The translations under genes and the position numbers were made by a program. Shown piece after piece: positions 1 to 9,979 of a stretch of DNA of 64,000 bases. Source of the DNA: Chitinophagaceae bacterium (lineage in GTDB: Bacteria; Bacteroidota; Bacteroidia; Chitinophagales; Chitinophagaceae); the NCBI GenBank assembly GCA_013140985.1, contig JABFRU010000021.1, positions 1-64,000 on the forward strand, in the 5' to 3' direction. The notes beneath the pieces are model-generated. The model was not told the origin of the DNA, ran no database searches, and saw only the letters and a program-made list of their open reading frames with translations. How positions within the stretch are numbered: position 1 is the stretch's first letter; each line of letters begins with the position of its first letter.

Positions 1-1723
1 ATAATGGGCTTGTTGTTAATGTATAGCCGGTAGCCATCATTCCCCTCTAATCCAATTTTAAACGTTCCTGTTACCGGTGCAATTAGTTTGCCTGTCCAGC
101 GAACGGAATAAAAATCCGTTGCAGGGTTGGGTCAGGGGCATATAATGTCCAGTGAAAATCAATTGTCTTGTCAATTCGTTTTACAGCAGCATCTCCTTTT
201 GTTGTAATGTTATTAAAGTACTCCGCCTGTAAACCTTCTCTGCCATTATAACTCAGTTGTTTTGATGGAATAACAGCATATTCATTCATTGTGCGGCCAC
301 AACCGGGAGCAAACAGTATTTTGCTGTTGCTCCAGACTTTTTGTTTTATTCCATCAAGAATGCTGACCTTATTATTACCGGGGCCGCTGTAACCACCAAG
401 CCTTGCTTCTGTTGCATCAACGCCTATTACAGCGATTGAACGAATGTTTTTAGAAAGCGGTAACAGATTGTTTTTCCATGCCGGAAGCCGGGCATTTTTC
501 AGTAAGACAATTGATTCAAGCGCTGCTTGTTTTGCAATTATCTTTTGTTGCGGTTGGTTTGCTGCTTCTTTTTGTATTGCTACGTATGGGTTTTCAAAAA
601 GTCCCAGTTCAAACTTTGCTTTCAATACTCTTGCTACCGCATCATTGATCCTGTTGCTGTCAATGTTTCCATCCAGGAAAGACGGAATAAACAATTGATG
701 ATGCTTATATTCTGTTTGAAAAATAACATCCAGTCCGTTGCTGATAGCATGCTGGCCACTTGCGGGGTAATCTTTCGCTGTGTTGTGCAACACCACTTCT
801 CCGCCAACAGCATTAGCATCTGAAATAACAAAACCATCAAAGCCCCATTGTTTCTTTAGTTTCTCCTGTAATAACCAACTGTTGGCTGAGCAGGCAACGC
901 CATCCAATGAATTATACGAGGTCATTACTGACCGGGAACCTCCTTTTTCAAAACAGGCTTTGAAGGGTACGAAATAAATTTCTTGCAGCAGCCTTTCATT
1001 GATGTGAATAGGATAGCTATCCCTGCCACCATCGCCTGCATTGGCAATAAAATGTTTGGGTGTGGTAATAATGCCATTCTTTTCAAATGCACTTACAAAT
1101 GCCACACCCATTGCCGATGTAAGGAACGGATCTTCGCCATAGGTTTCTTCTGTTCTGCCCCAGCGAACATCGGAAGCAATATTTATAACCGGGGAAAGTA
1201 TTTGCCTGATGCCCCTTCGTTTCGCTTCATCAGCAATGACATTCGCTGCTTTATTCATCAGCGCCGTGTCCCATGTAGCAGCCAATGCAATGGCCTGTGG
1301 AAAAACAGTGGCTCCCTCTCTTACCAAACCATGCAGGGCCTCATCAAAAGGAAGAATGGGAATGCCAAGCCTTGTTTTTTCAACAAAATATTTCTGAATA
1401 GCGTTTATTTTCAACGCCAGCTTTTCAGCATTTTCATCTGTACCATAGTTGAGCATTTGTCCGCCGGCATCGCCTTTTGATACAGCACTTACCTGGAAAC
1501 CGAAAAGTCCATTCTTGTATTGGGTTGGCTCTGCATTATCCAAATCACCGGGAATCATGAACAGTTGCCAGAATTTTTCTTCGGGAGTCATCCGGCTGAG
1601 TAAGTCCTGCACCCTTTTTTCTATTGGCTGTGTTTTGTCTTTATAAATGGGTACGTTCTGTGAAAAGGCAAAATGTCTGCAGCCCAACATCAAGAAGAAA
1701 AAAAGAAGGTTTCTTTTACCCAT
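1..1723 (-). pseudogene. Glycoside hydrolase family 3 (beta-glucosidase-like) with PA14 domain; frameshifted near the window edge and continuing beyond it
   Basis: ORF 83..1723 has signal peptide, GH3 motifs (KHFIANAGDGGRD, GFDGFVISDANAV) and the start of a PA14 domain. The PA14 sequence resumes in another frame at about position 118 (DFYSVRWTGKLIAPVTGTFKIGLEGNDGYRLYINNKPI). Confidence 0.85.
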
Positions 1724-1759
1724 AATTCAGGATGATTAAGAAAGGCAGAAGGTAAAATA

Positions 1760-1786
1760 AAAAACCTCAGCAGAAACTGAGGTTTT
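1760..1786 (-). terminator. Hairpin downstream of tRNA-Phe
   Basis: aaaacctcag-cagaaa-ctgaggtttt, perfect stem with flanking A/T tract. Confidence 0.7.
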
Positions 1787-1788
1787 CG

Positions 1789-1861
1789 TGGTGTGGGGCG
1801 GGATCGAACCGCCGACACAAGGATTTTCAGTCCTTTGCTCTACCGACTGAGCTACCGCACC
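1789..1861 (-). tRNA. tRNA-Phe (anticodon GAA)
   Basis: Reverse complement GGTGCGGTAGCTCAGTCGGTAGAGCAAAGGACTGAAAATCCTTGTGTCGGCGGTTCGATCCCGCCCCACACCA folds as a cloverleaf; anticodon loop CTGAAAA. Confidence 0.95.
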
Positions 1862-2009
1862 ATTCCTGAAACACATCAACTCCGGTAAGTGGAAGCCTAT
1901 CCTTCGCTTTTGTGCTTCGGGGCTGCAAATATAGGCAGGTTTGCCTTAAATCCGAAGCCTAATGGCGCCTTAATTAGTACTTGAGATTTGTTCTTTGGAA
2001 TTTTGAACC

Positions 2010-4292
2010 CTACATCCCATATTCACTCAAAAACTTGATCCGCATGATCTTGAGCTGTTCCCAGTTGAAGTTGAACTCGGACAGTTCTTCCTGGGCCACC
2101 TGTAAAGAAGATGTTTCGCAGCCTTTGAAATATTCCATGATCTCTACCTGGTCGTCTTCATCAAGCATTTCATCGATAGCATAAGTGAGGTTGAGTTTCG
2201 TGCCGCTGGCTGCAATGGTCTCCATCTCTTCGAGCATCTCATCCATCCGCCAGCCTTTGTTCTTTGCTATCGTTTCGAGAGAAACTTTTTTATCGGTGTT
2301 CTGTATGATATAAACCTTGTTGCCGCTTTTGTTTACCACACTCTTCATCACAAAATCATCGGGGCGTTCAATATTATTCTCTTCCACATACCTGGCTATC
2401 AGCTCCACAAATGGACGACCATATTTGATCGCTTTGCCCTTGCTCACTCCCTGGCATTTTTCCAGGCCTTCCATGGTAATGGGATAGAAGGTGGCCATAT
2501 CCTGCAGGGATGCTTCGAGGAAAATAACAAAGGGCGGAAGGTTTTTTTTCCTGGCTTCTTTTTGCCGAAGCTCCATCAGCATGGCAATTAGTTTTTCATC
2601 CAGCGCAACGCCGCCGGTTGTTTCTGGTCCTTCTTCATCATCGGCATTGGCATCATCATAGGTATTGTTCAATACCATCTTGAATGATTTCGGTTTTTTC
2701 AAAAACGCTTCGCCGGCTTTGGTGAATTTCAACACCCCATATTCTTCAATATCTTTTTTCAGCAGGCCGCCGAGCAATAATTGGCGGATAAGTGAATTCC
2801 AGAAATGATTGTCCCTGTCATTGCCGCTGGCAAATGCATTGAGTCCTTCATGACGGAACATGGTTATCTGCGGCGTTAGTTTACCGCTGACGATCTGCAC
2901 CACATATTCTGTCGCAAACTGTTCGTTCAGCTCCTGTATCGCTTTCAAAACAAGAACAGCTTCGTCTTTTGCTTCTGTTTTTTCTTTCGGATGTTTACAG
3001 TTATCGCATTGCCCGCAATTTTCTTTGGTATATTCTTCTCCGAAATAACTCATCAGCACTTTGCGGCGGCAAACACCTGTCTCCGCAAAACCAACTGTCT
3101 CATTAATGAGCTGCGCTCCTACTTCTCTTTCGCTAAGCGGTTTGTCCCGCATCAAATGTTCCAGCTTGCTTACGTCTTTATGCGAATAATACAAAACGCA
3201 TTTTCCTTCGAGGCCATCACGGCCGGCACGGCCGGTTTCCTGGTAATAATTCTCAATTGATTTGGGAATATTATAATGGATAACGAAACGGATATCCGGT
3301 TTGTCAATTCCCATTCCGAATGCGATCGTTGCACAAATGACCTGCACTTCTTCATTGAGGAACTGGTCCTGTCTTTCCGATCTTAATTTACTATCAAGCC
3401 CTGCATGATAAGCCACGGCTTTGATACCATTGGCATTTAAAATATCGGCCAGCTCTTCTGTTGTTTTTCTATTGAGTGTATAAATGATGCCGCTTTTATT
3501 TTTCATTCCTTTTATAAAGCGGACAATATTCTCATCTGTTTGCGCCTTTTTTATTTTCGGCAATACTTCATAATAGAGATTGGCCCGGTTGAACGATGAA
3601 ATAAAAACATTGGGCTCTCTCAGATCGAGGTTCTTGATGATATCGCTTTGCACTTTGGGTGTTGCCGTCGCTGTCAATGCAATAACGGGTGCGTCGGGAT
3701 TTATTTGTATCATCATTTCCCGCAGGCGGCGATATTCAGGACGGAAATCATGTCCCCATTCAGAGATACAATGTGCCTCATCCACTGCGAAGAAAGAAAT
3801 TTTCAGATCGGAAAAGAATTCAAGGTTTTCCTGCTTGGTCATTGTTTCAGGAGCTACATATAGCATTTTTGTTTTGCCTGTCAGCAGGTCATCATGTACT
3901 TCTTTTATTTCTTTTTTATTCAATGTAGAATTTAAAAAATGGGCCACTTCATCATTGCTGCTGTAACCACGGACAAGGTCCACCTGGTTTTTCATCAAAG
4001 CGATCAACGGTGAAACGATCAATGCAACGCCTTCGCTGATCATGGCCGGGAGCTGGTAGCATAAACTTTTTCCTCCGCCCGTTGGCATGATGACGAATGT
4101 ATCACGACCGGCCATCAATGATTCAATTGCTTTTTCCTGTGTGCCTTTGAATTTATCGAAGCCAAAATAGTCCTGCAATGACTTGTGGAGATCAAATCTT
4201 TTTTTAGGAGAAGTTGTATCCTTACTCTTTACGGTTTTTCCCCCGGCGGGCTGAGCTTTTTTTGCTGCCGGTTTCTTTGTTGTTGTTCCCAT
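2010..4292 (-). CDS. recQ: ATP-dependent DNA helicase RecQ
   Basis: Walker A MPTGGGKSLCYQLPA, DEAH box, TGRAGRDG, Zn-binding CRRKVLMSYFGE...CGQCDNC, C-terminal HRDC. Confidence 0.95.
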   Translation of the reverse strand: MGTTTKKPAAKKAQPAGGKTVKSKDTTSPKKRFDLHKSLQDYFGFDKFKGTQEKAIESLMAGRDTFVIMPTGGGKSLCYQLPAMISEGVALIVSPLIALMKNQVDLVRGYSSNDEVAHFLNSTLNKKEIKEVHDDLLTGKTKMLYVAPETMTKQENLEFFSDLKISFFAVDEAHCISEWGHDFRPEYRRLREMMIQINPDAPVIALTATATPKVQSDIIKNLDLREPNVFISSFNRANLYYEVLPKIKKAQTDENIVRFIKGMKNKSGIIYTLNRKTTEELADILNANGIKAVAYHAGLDSKLRSERQDQFLNEEVQVICATIAFGMGIDKPDIRFVIHYNIPKSIENYYQETGRAGRDGLEGKCVLYYSHKDVSKLEHLMRDKPLSEREVGAQLINETVGFAETGVCRRKVLMSYFGEEYTKENCGQCDNCKHPKEKTEAKDEAVLVLKAIQELNEQFATEYVVQIVSGKLTPQITMFRHEGLNAFASGNDRDNHFWNSLIRQLLLGGLLKKDIEEYGVLKFTKAGEAFLKKPKSFKMVLNNTYDDANADDEEGPETTGGVALDEKLIAMLMELRQKEARKKNLPPFVIFLEASLQDMATFYPITMEGLEKCQGVSKGKAIKYGRPFVELIARYVEENNIERPDDFVMKSVVNKSGNKVYIIQNTDKKVSLETIAKNKGWRMDEMLEEMETIAASGTKLNLTYAIDEMLDEDDQVEIMEYFKGCETSSLQVAQEELSEFNFNWEQLKIMRIKFLSEYGM

Positions 4293-4616
4293 TACTCTAT
4301 AATTTCCTAAGCACTTGCTACAAATGCAGATTTATTTAAGATAGTTCTTTTTGTCCGAATGATGGCTATGATACCGTTATAATATTTTATACGGAGTTTT
4401 TTCAGCAGCAAAATCCGGCAGAACTAAGTGTTTCTTCTGTCTAATGACCGGGATGTCAGCAGTTAGTAATTAAACATGCCGGTCAATATCTATTGGCAAG
4501 CGGGCGGCGAATTTACGATAGTAACAGCGTTTTTAATGAATGATTGCCGTTAATTTTCTCTGTCATTACTTAACAGCCTGTTTCATAGCAAATCCTCTAA
4601 ATTTGCGGCGATCATT

Positions 4617-5579
4617 ATGTCTGTATCTATCAAACAGGTTGCTCTAAAAACCATTGGGCTTGAAGCCCAATCCATCAGTGGTCTCGCTTCTTTCATTAAT
4701 GATGATTTTGAAAAGGCAGTGAAAGCTATTGCGACATGCAAGGGCCGGCTGGTGATATGTGGTATTGGTAAAAGCGGCATCATTGCACAAAAGATCGTTG
4801 CCACACTTAATTCTACCGGCACTCCTTCTATATTCATGCATGCGGCTGATGCCATTCATGGCGACCTGGGTATGGTGCAACAGGATGATGTGGTGATGAT
4901 CATCAGCAAAAGCGGCGAGAGCCCTGAGATAAAAGTGCTGGTACCCCTACTAAAGAATTTTGGCAACATCATGCTCGCTATGGTGGGCAGTGTTGATTCT
5001 TTTTTGGCCAAACATTCAACCATTATTTTAAATACAACCGTTGAACAGGAAGCCTGTCCGAATAACCTGGCGCCGACCACCAGCACTACGGCACAATTGG
5101 TGATGGGTGATGCGCTGGCGGTTTGTTTGATGGAGCTGAAAGGATTTCAAAGCGATGATTTTGCAAAATTTCACCCCGGTGGAATGCTGGGAAAAAAGTT
5201 ATACCTGCGGGTGGCTGATCTTTATATCAATAATGAAGCACCAGCGGTTTTATCAGGGCAATCATTAAAGGAAGTAATCGTTGAAATGACAGCAAAAAGA
5301 TTGGGCATCACAGCGGTGACAGATACTGATAATAATTTACTGGGCATCATTACCGATGGCGACTTGCGGAGAATGCTGGAAAAAAATACAGCGATCTCCA
5401 CGATAAAAGCAGACGATATTATGACGGCTGATCCAAAAACCATTGGTCCGGACGAACTGGCTGTGGATGCATTGGATATGCTGCGCAAAAATGGAATAAG
5501 CCAATTGGCAGTAACAGAGAAAGGAAAGTATTTCGGAATAATTCATTTACATGACCTGATCCGTGAGGGGTTAATATAA
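4617..5579 (+). CDS. kdsD: KpsF/GutQ-type arabinose-5-phosphate isomerase (SIS + two CBS domains)
   Basis: SIS motifs GIGKSGIIAQKI, SKSGESPEI; FHPGGMLGKKL; CBS pair; upstream TAAATTTG -7 element. Confidence 0.92.
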   Translation: MSVSIKQVALKTIGLEAQSISGLASFINDDFEKAVKAIATCKGRLVICGIGKSGIIAQKIVATLNSTGTPSIFMHAADAIHGDLGMVQQDDVVMIISKSGESPEIKVLVPLLKNFGNIMLAMVGSVDSFLAKHSTIILNTTVEQEACPNNLAPTTSTTAQLVMGDALAVCLMELKGFQSDDFAKFHPGGMLGKKLYLRVADLYINNEAPAVLSGQSLKEVIVEMTAKRLGITAVTDTDNNLLGIITDGDLRRMLEKNTAISTIKADDIMTADPKTIGPDELAVDALDMLRKNGISQLAVTEKGKYFGIIHLHDLIREGLI

Positions 5580-5637
5580 GTTGACAAGTTAACAGGGCTC
5601 GTTCCTTGTTAACTTATAAACCAGTCAACTTTTCAAC
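5580..5637. repeat. Octamer-phased degenerate inverted repeat
   Basis: GTTGACAA GTTAACAG ... TTGTTAAC TTATAAAC CAGTCAAC TTTTCAAC, period 8. Confidence 0.65.
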
Positions 5638-5645
5638 AGAACCAA

Positions 5646-6728
5646 ATGAACAAACATCACTACGTAGCAATAATGGCAGGAGGTATCGGCAGTCGTTTCT
5701 GGCCGATGAGCCGAACGGATTTTCCAAAACAGTTCCTTGATATACTCGGTACGGGCAAAACGCTGGTACAACAAACTTTTGACCGCTTCCGGCAATTTAT
5801 TCCTGCAGAAAATATTTATGTCATCACTTCGCAGGAATATATTCCCATTGTAAAAAAACAGTTGACCGATATTCCCGAAGAAAATATTTTGGGTGAACCC
5901 TCAAGAAAGAATACAGCGCCTTGTGTGGCGTATATTTCTTTTAAGTTACAGCAAAAAGATCCCAAAGCAACACTGATCGTTGCGCCTTCCGATCATTTGA
6001 TACTGGAAGAAGAAAAGTTTACTGCCACTTGTAAAAAGGCGCTTGACTTTGTAAGCCACATGAGCGCTTTGGTGACGCTGGGTATTCGTCCTTCTTATCC
6101 CAACACTGGTTATGGTTATATCCAGCATGAAACTGCTGAAGCGGTGCCGGGTGTTTATAAAGTGAAAACATTTACAGAGAAACCCAATACTGAACTGGCC
6201 AAAACATTTATCGCCAGCGGAGATTTTTTATGGAATGCGGGCATATTTGTGTGGCAGGTGAAAAAGATATTGGCCGCTCTTGAAAAACACATGCCGGAAA
6301 TGTATGAGCTGTTCGCTGCGGAAAAGGATACGTTCAATACAAAAAATGAAATGGCTGCGCTTGCAGAGATCTATCCTTTATGCACCAATATCTCCATTGA
6401 TTTTGGCGTAATGGAAAAAGCAGATAATGTGTTTGTCATTCCCGCTTCTTTTGGCTGGAGCGATCTTGGTACCTGGAACAGTGCCTGGGAAAATATGGAT
6501 AAAGATTATTTGGGCAATGCAGTAGCGGGTAAAAAAGTAATGGCAGTAGATGCAAGGAACTGCATGGTGCATGTGCCCGATAATAAATTAGTGTTGCTGC
6601 AGGGGCTTGATGATTTCATTATTGTTGATACCAAAGATGTTCTGCTGATCTGCAAAAAAGAAAAAGAACAGGAGATCAAAGAATATGTGGCAGAGGTGAA
6701 GAGAAATATGGGGGATAAACATATTTAA
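5646..6728 (+). CDS. manC: Mannose-1-phosphate guanylyltransferase
   Basis: MAGGIGSRFWPMSRTDFPKQFLD nucleotidyltransferase signature; FTEKP; FGWSDLGTW. Confidence 0.92.
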   Translation: MNKHHYVAIMAGGIGSRFWPMSRTDFPKQFLDILGTGKTLVQQTFDRFRQFIPAENIYVITSQEYIPIVKKQLTDIPEENILGEPSRKNTAPCVAYISFKLQQKDPKATLIVAPSDHLILEEEKFTATCKKALDFVSHMSALVTLGIRPSYPNTGYGYIQHETAEAVPGVYKVKTFTEKPNTELAKTFIASGDFLWNAGIFVWQVKKILAALEKHMPEMYELFAAEKDTFNTKNEMAALAEIYPLCTNISIDFGVMEKADNVFVIPASFGWSDLGTWNSAWENMDKDYLGNAVAGKKVMAVDARNCMVHVPDNKLVLLQGLDDFIIVDTKDVLLICKKEKEQEIKEYVAEVKRNMGDKHI

Positions 6729-6753
6729 TGGTTTAAAATACCAGGAACTTATC

Positions 6754-6777
6754 GCCCCGGTTTGTCCGGGGTTTTTT
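6754..6777 (+). terminator. Rho-independent terminator
   Basis: ccccgg-tttgt-ccgggg followed by T tract. Confidence 0.85.
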
Positions 6778-6805
6778 ACTTTTAGGCACAAAACCATGCC
6801 TGCCT

Positions 6806-7525
6806 ATGTCTTTTACATTCAATAACATTTTGTTTCTTGATATAGAAACAGTGCCGCAATCTCCCGACTATAATTCATTGCCGGATGACTGGCGTCATTT
6901 GTGGGACACCAAGTCTGCAGGTTTGCTGAAATACCACGAAGGACAAACGATCGAATCGCTGTATCCCCGTGCAGGCATCTATGCCGAATTTGGAAAGATC
7001 GTTTGCATAAGCTGTGGTGTGCTGCAGGGGAATGGCGGGCAAAGAAAGATCGTCATCAAAAGTTTTTCCGGCGATGATGAAAAGAAATTGTTGCAACAGT
7101 TCGTTGATATGCTGAATAAGTGGACGCCCGGCGAACAAAAATATTTATGTGCGCATAATGGAAAGGAATTCGACTTTCCTTATCTCTGCCGCCGCATGAT
7201 CGTTAATGAAATTCCCATTCCCGCTATTCTGAATATAGCCGGCAAAAAACCCTGGGAGGTAAGTCATCTTGATACATTAGAGTTGTGGAAGTTTGGTGAT
7301 TTTAAAAGTTATACTTCGCTGGTGCTGCTGGCACATACATTGGGCATACCTACACCAAAGGATGATATCGATGGCAGCATGGTCTGGGAAGTATATTGGA
7401 GAGAAAAAAATTTAGACCGAATCGTTACCTATTGCCAGAAAGATGTGACAACGGTAGCACAGATATTTTTACGGATGAATGGTGAGCCGCTGCTTAAAGA
7501 AGAAAATATTGAGATCAAATCATAA
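6806..7525 (+). CDS. Predicted 3'-5' exonuclease (PolB-like, DEDDy)
   Basis: FLDIETVP, HNGKEFDFPYL, YCQKDV motifs. Confidence 0.85.
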   Translation: MSFTFNNILFLDIETVPQSPDYNSLPDDWRHLWDTKSAGLLKYHEGQTIESLYPRAGIYAEFGKIVCISCGVLQGNGGQRKIVIKSFSGDDEKKLLQQFVDMLNKWTPGEQKYLCAHNGKEFDFPYLCRRMIVNEIPIPAILNIAGKKPWEVSHLDTLELWKFGDFKSYTSLVLLAHTLGIPTPKDDIDGSMVWEVYWREKNLDRIVTYCQKDVTTVAQIFLRMNGEPLLKEENIEIKS

Positions 7526-7527
7526 TA

Positions 7528-7917
7528 ATGCAAAGAACAAATTATTCCTCCGGCGCCAAATGGGAAGATATTGTCGGTTATAGCCGTGCCGTAAAAGTGG
7601 GAAACATCATCGAAGTAACAGGAACGGTGGCTGTAGATGATAACAGCAATTTGGTTGGTGGCAATGATGCATACGAACAGACCAAATTCATCATTCAAAA
7701 AATAGAAGCCGTTTTACAAAAAGCCGGCGCCTCGTTGAAGGATGTGGTGCGGACAAGGATGTTTGTGACCGATATTTCCCGCTGGGAAGAATATGGAAAA
7801 GCACATGGTGAATTTTTTGCCACTATCAAACCGTGTACAAGCATGATAGAAGTAAAAGGTTTGATCGCCCCGGAATATTTAATAGAAATAGAGGCCACCG
7901 CCATTCTTCAACAATAA
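7528..7917 (+). CDS. RidA (YjgF/YER057c/UK114) family protein
   Basis: Family-typical length; VRTRMFVTDISRWEEYGKAHGEFF and EIEATAI. Confidence 0.9.
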   Translation: MQRTNYSSGAKWEDIVGYSRAVKVGNIIEVTGTVAVDDNSNLVGGNDAYEQTKFIIQKIEAVLQKAGASLKDVVRTRMFVTDISRWEEYGKAHGEFFATIKPCTSMIEVKGLIAPEYLIEIEATAILQQ

Positions 7918-7924
7918 AAATCTT

Positions 7925-8575
7925 ATGATGAGAAACATTCTTTGTTTTGTTGCTGCTGTTTTGTTGATCGCAGCTTGTAAGTCAAAAGACAAAAATAAAA
8001 AAATAGATGCAGAGGTTCCTTTTACCGAATTCCGCAAATCCGGGGATTCGGTGTTGATCACCGATAGTACATGGGGTTGGATAGTTGCCGGCGATAGCAT
8101 TGAAACCCTGAAAGAATTATATGGCGGGAGTAATATTAGAGATGAAACGATTTGCGGGCCCGAATGTGTGGATTCGGTTGATGTTACATTGGTTTATCCG
8201 GGCAGTAACAGGGAGTTTGTCGTTTATTGGGAGGATAGTCTTTATCATAAAAAGATTAGACTTATCCGATGTAACACAAAAGATGCTCCTTATCACACAG
8301 CGGGTGGAATAAAAATAGGAACGACATTAGATAAGCTGGTGCAGATGAATGGCAAGCCTATTTCTTTTTGGGGATTTGGCTGGGACTATGGCGGGACTGT
8401 TTTCTCATTGAATCATGGTGTACTGGAAAATTCCGGGGTTGCTTTTCGTCTTGAGATAATGGAAAACACAGACAGCGATGTGGTGGGTGATTCGGAATTC
8501 AACTCTGATATGCCGGAAGTAAAAGCGGTGCAGGATAAGATCTATATCAGCGAACTGCTTCTGCGCCTCCAATAA
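7925..8575 (+). CDS. Putative lipoprotein of unknown function
   Basis: N-terminal lipobox-like AVLLIAACKSK; no recognised domain. Confidence 0.65.
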   Translation: MMRNILCFVAAVLLIAACKSKDKNKKIDAEVPFTEFRKSGDSVLITDSTWGWIVAGDSIETLKELYGGSNIRDETICGPECVDSVDVTLVYPGSNREFVVYWEDSLYHKKIRLIRCNTKDAPYHTAGGIKIGTTLDKLVQMNGKPISFWGFGWDYGGTVFSLNHGVLENSGVAFRLEIMENTDSDVVGDSEFNSDMPEVKAVQDKIYISELLLRLQ

Positions 8576-8577
8576 CG

Positions 8578-8910
8578 ATGAACATTGAGATATTAAGAGA
8601 GTATTGTCTTTCCAAACCCGGCGCTGAAGAAACACTTCCTTTTGGGCCGGATACCCTGGTGTATAAAATAAACGGCAAAGCTTTTTTGCTGACAGGGTTA
8701 GATGATGAGCAATTACGCTTTACTGTAAAGTGCGATCCGGATAAGGCTATTGAATTAAGGGAAGAATTTTCCTGTGTACTCCCCGGTTATCATATGAATA
8801 AAAAACACTGGAACACCATTGTTGTTGACGGTTCTGTTTCCAGCAAACAATTAAAAGAATGGATCGATCATTCTTTTGAACTGGTAGCAGTGAAGAAAAA
8901 GAAAAACTAG
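8578..8910 (+). CDS. MmcQ/YjbR family DNA-binding protein
   Basis: LSKPGAEETLPFGPDTLVYKI, PGYHMNKKHWNTI. Confidence 0.9.
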   Translation: MNIEILREYCLSKPGAEETLPFGPDTLVYKINGKAFLLTGLDDEQLRFTVKCDPDKAIELREEFSCVLPGYHMNKKHWNTIVVDGSVSSKQLKEWIDHSFELVAVKKKKN

Positions 8911-9878
8911 ATCATGATCTCCAGAATATTGCCCGCCACTTCCAGCCCTGCATTTCTCCCGGTATCACTAAATATTATTTTCCCGCTTTTTTTGTCTGAC
9001 AGGTTTACCAAAATGCTTGCGGTCATGCTTTCCTCAATACGTCCGTCCATCAGGCCGTGGATAGGTGAAGCCAATTCGGTGGACTCGCCCCGGTAAGCTG
9101 TGATCTGAAGCAAGTATTTTTTATTTTCCAAACCGATCTCGACTTTATTTATATCGGCAAATGATCTTCGCAGTTTTGTTCTGTTGTAAGTAGTAAAGCG
9201 AAATAATTTTCCATTTAGCCAAAGGCCTGCGATAAAACCGGTGAAAGAACTTTTCATCCAGGGAATTTTTGCTACAGATACTTTTACTGAAATTCCCGGC
9301 TCGCTGAAGTGATTACTTTGCATCCAGAAATAAGCCGAAGGAAAAGAGTGACCCCAATCTTTTTCAATATATCCCCTGCCATTATCAAAGTTGGTCATTT
9401 CTCCCCCGATCTCCAGCTCACCCATAATGCTATGATCCATACTTACAATACCATGATAACATTGCATAAAAGGCACAAATGCAAAAGGCCCCATGATGCC
9501 CGGCGAATAAAATGGTTTGGGCCAACCCACATTGCCGGAAAAATTCAATTCCCCCTTCAGTTCCGGCATATTGAATTTAATTCCGTTCTCTGAAAAACTA
9601 TTTTCGTCAATATCAACATGGAATTTTTTTATAGCGGGTTTAAATAAAATCGCATCAAACCTGTGATACTCTGCTGTTTTCTTTTTTCCGTCCAATACCT
9701 GTATAAAAGCCTGCTTGTTTCCTTTCTCGTCCATCGCAATACCCGGAATAAAAGCAAATGCTTTTGTTTCTGCTGCATTCACCACTTTAAAATACCAGCC
9801 TTCGAAATATTTTTTTGTTTTGCCCCAGCCCTGGAATCGTTCGGGATCAAAAAAGGTCCTGAGTTTTTTAAATGGCAT
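8907..9878 (-). CDS. Tocopherol cyclase-like family protein
   Basis: FEGWYFKVV, GYIEKDWGHSFPSAYFWMQSN. Confidence 0.8.
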   Translation of the reverse strand: MPFKKLRTFFDPERFQGWGKTKKYFEGWYFKVVNAAETKAFAFIPGIAMDEKGNKQAFIQVLDGKKKTAEYHRFDAILFKPAIKKFHVDIDENSFSENGIKFNMPELKGELNFSGNVGWPKPFYSPGIMGPFAFVPFMQCYHGIVSMDHSIMGELEIGGEMTNFDNGRGYIEKDWGHSFPSAYFWMQSNHFSEPGISVKVSVAKIPWMKSSFTGFIAGLWLNGKLFRFTTYNRTKLRRSFADINKVEIGLENKKYLLQITAYRGESTELASPIHGLMDGRIEESMTASILVNLSDKKSGKIIFSDTGRNAGLEVAGNILEIMI

Positions 9879-9979
9879 TGTGATCGTTAAAGAATGAACA
9901 GAAAAGGAACAAAACTGATCTATACAAAAACTTCTTATTGTCAGTATTTTTGAACATTACTTAACCAATTTATCAAATT

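Noticed and set aside
983-1480. 165-aa ORF on + strand opposite the GH3 gene
   Set aside because: Fully antisense to a clear GH3 coding sequence, no recognisable domain; shadow ORF. The same applies to most short ORFs in the track that overlap strong genes.
4375-4395. Palindrome CCGTTATAATATTTTATACGG upstream of recQ
   Set aside because: AT-rich imperfect palindrome with no link to a regulator; could easily be chance.
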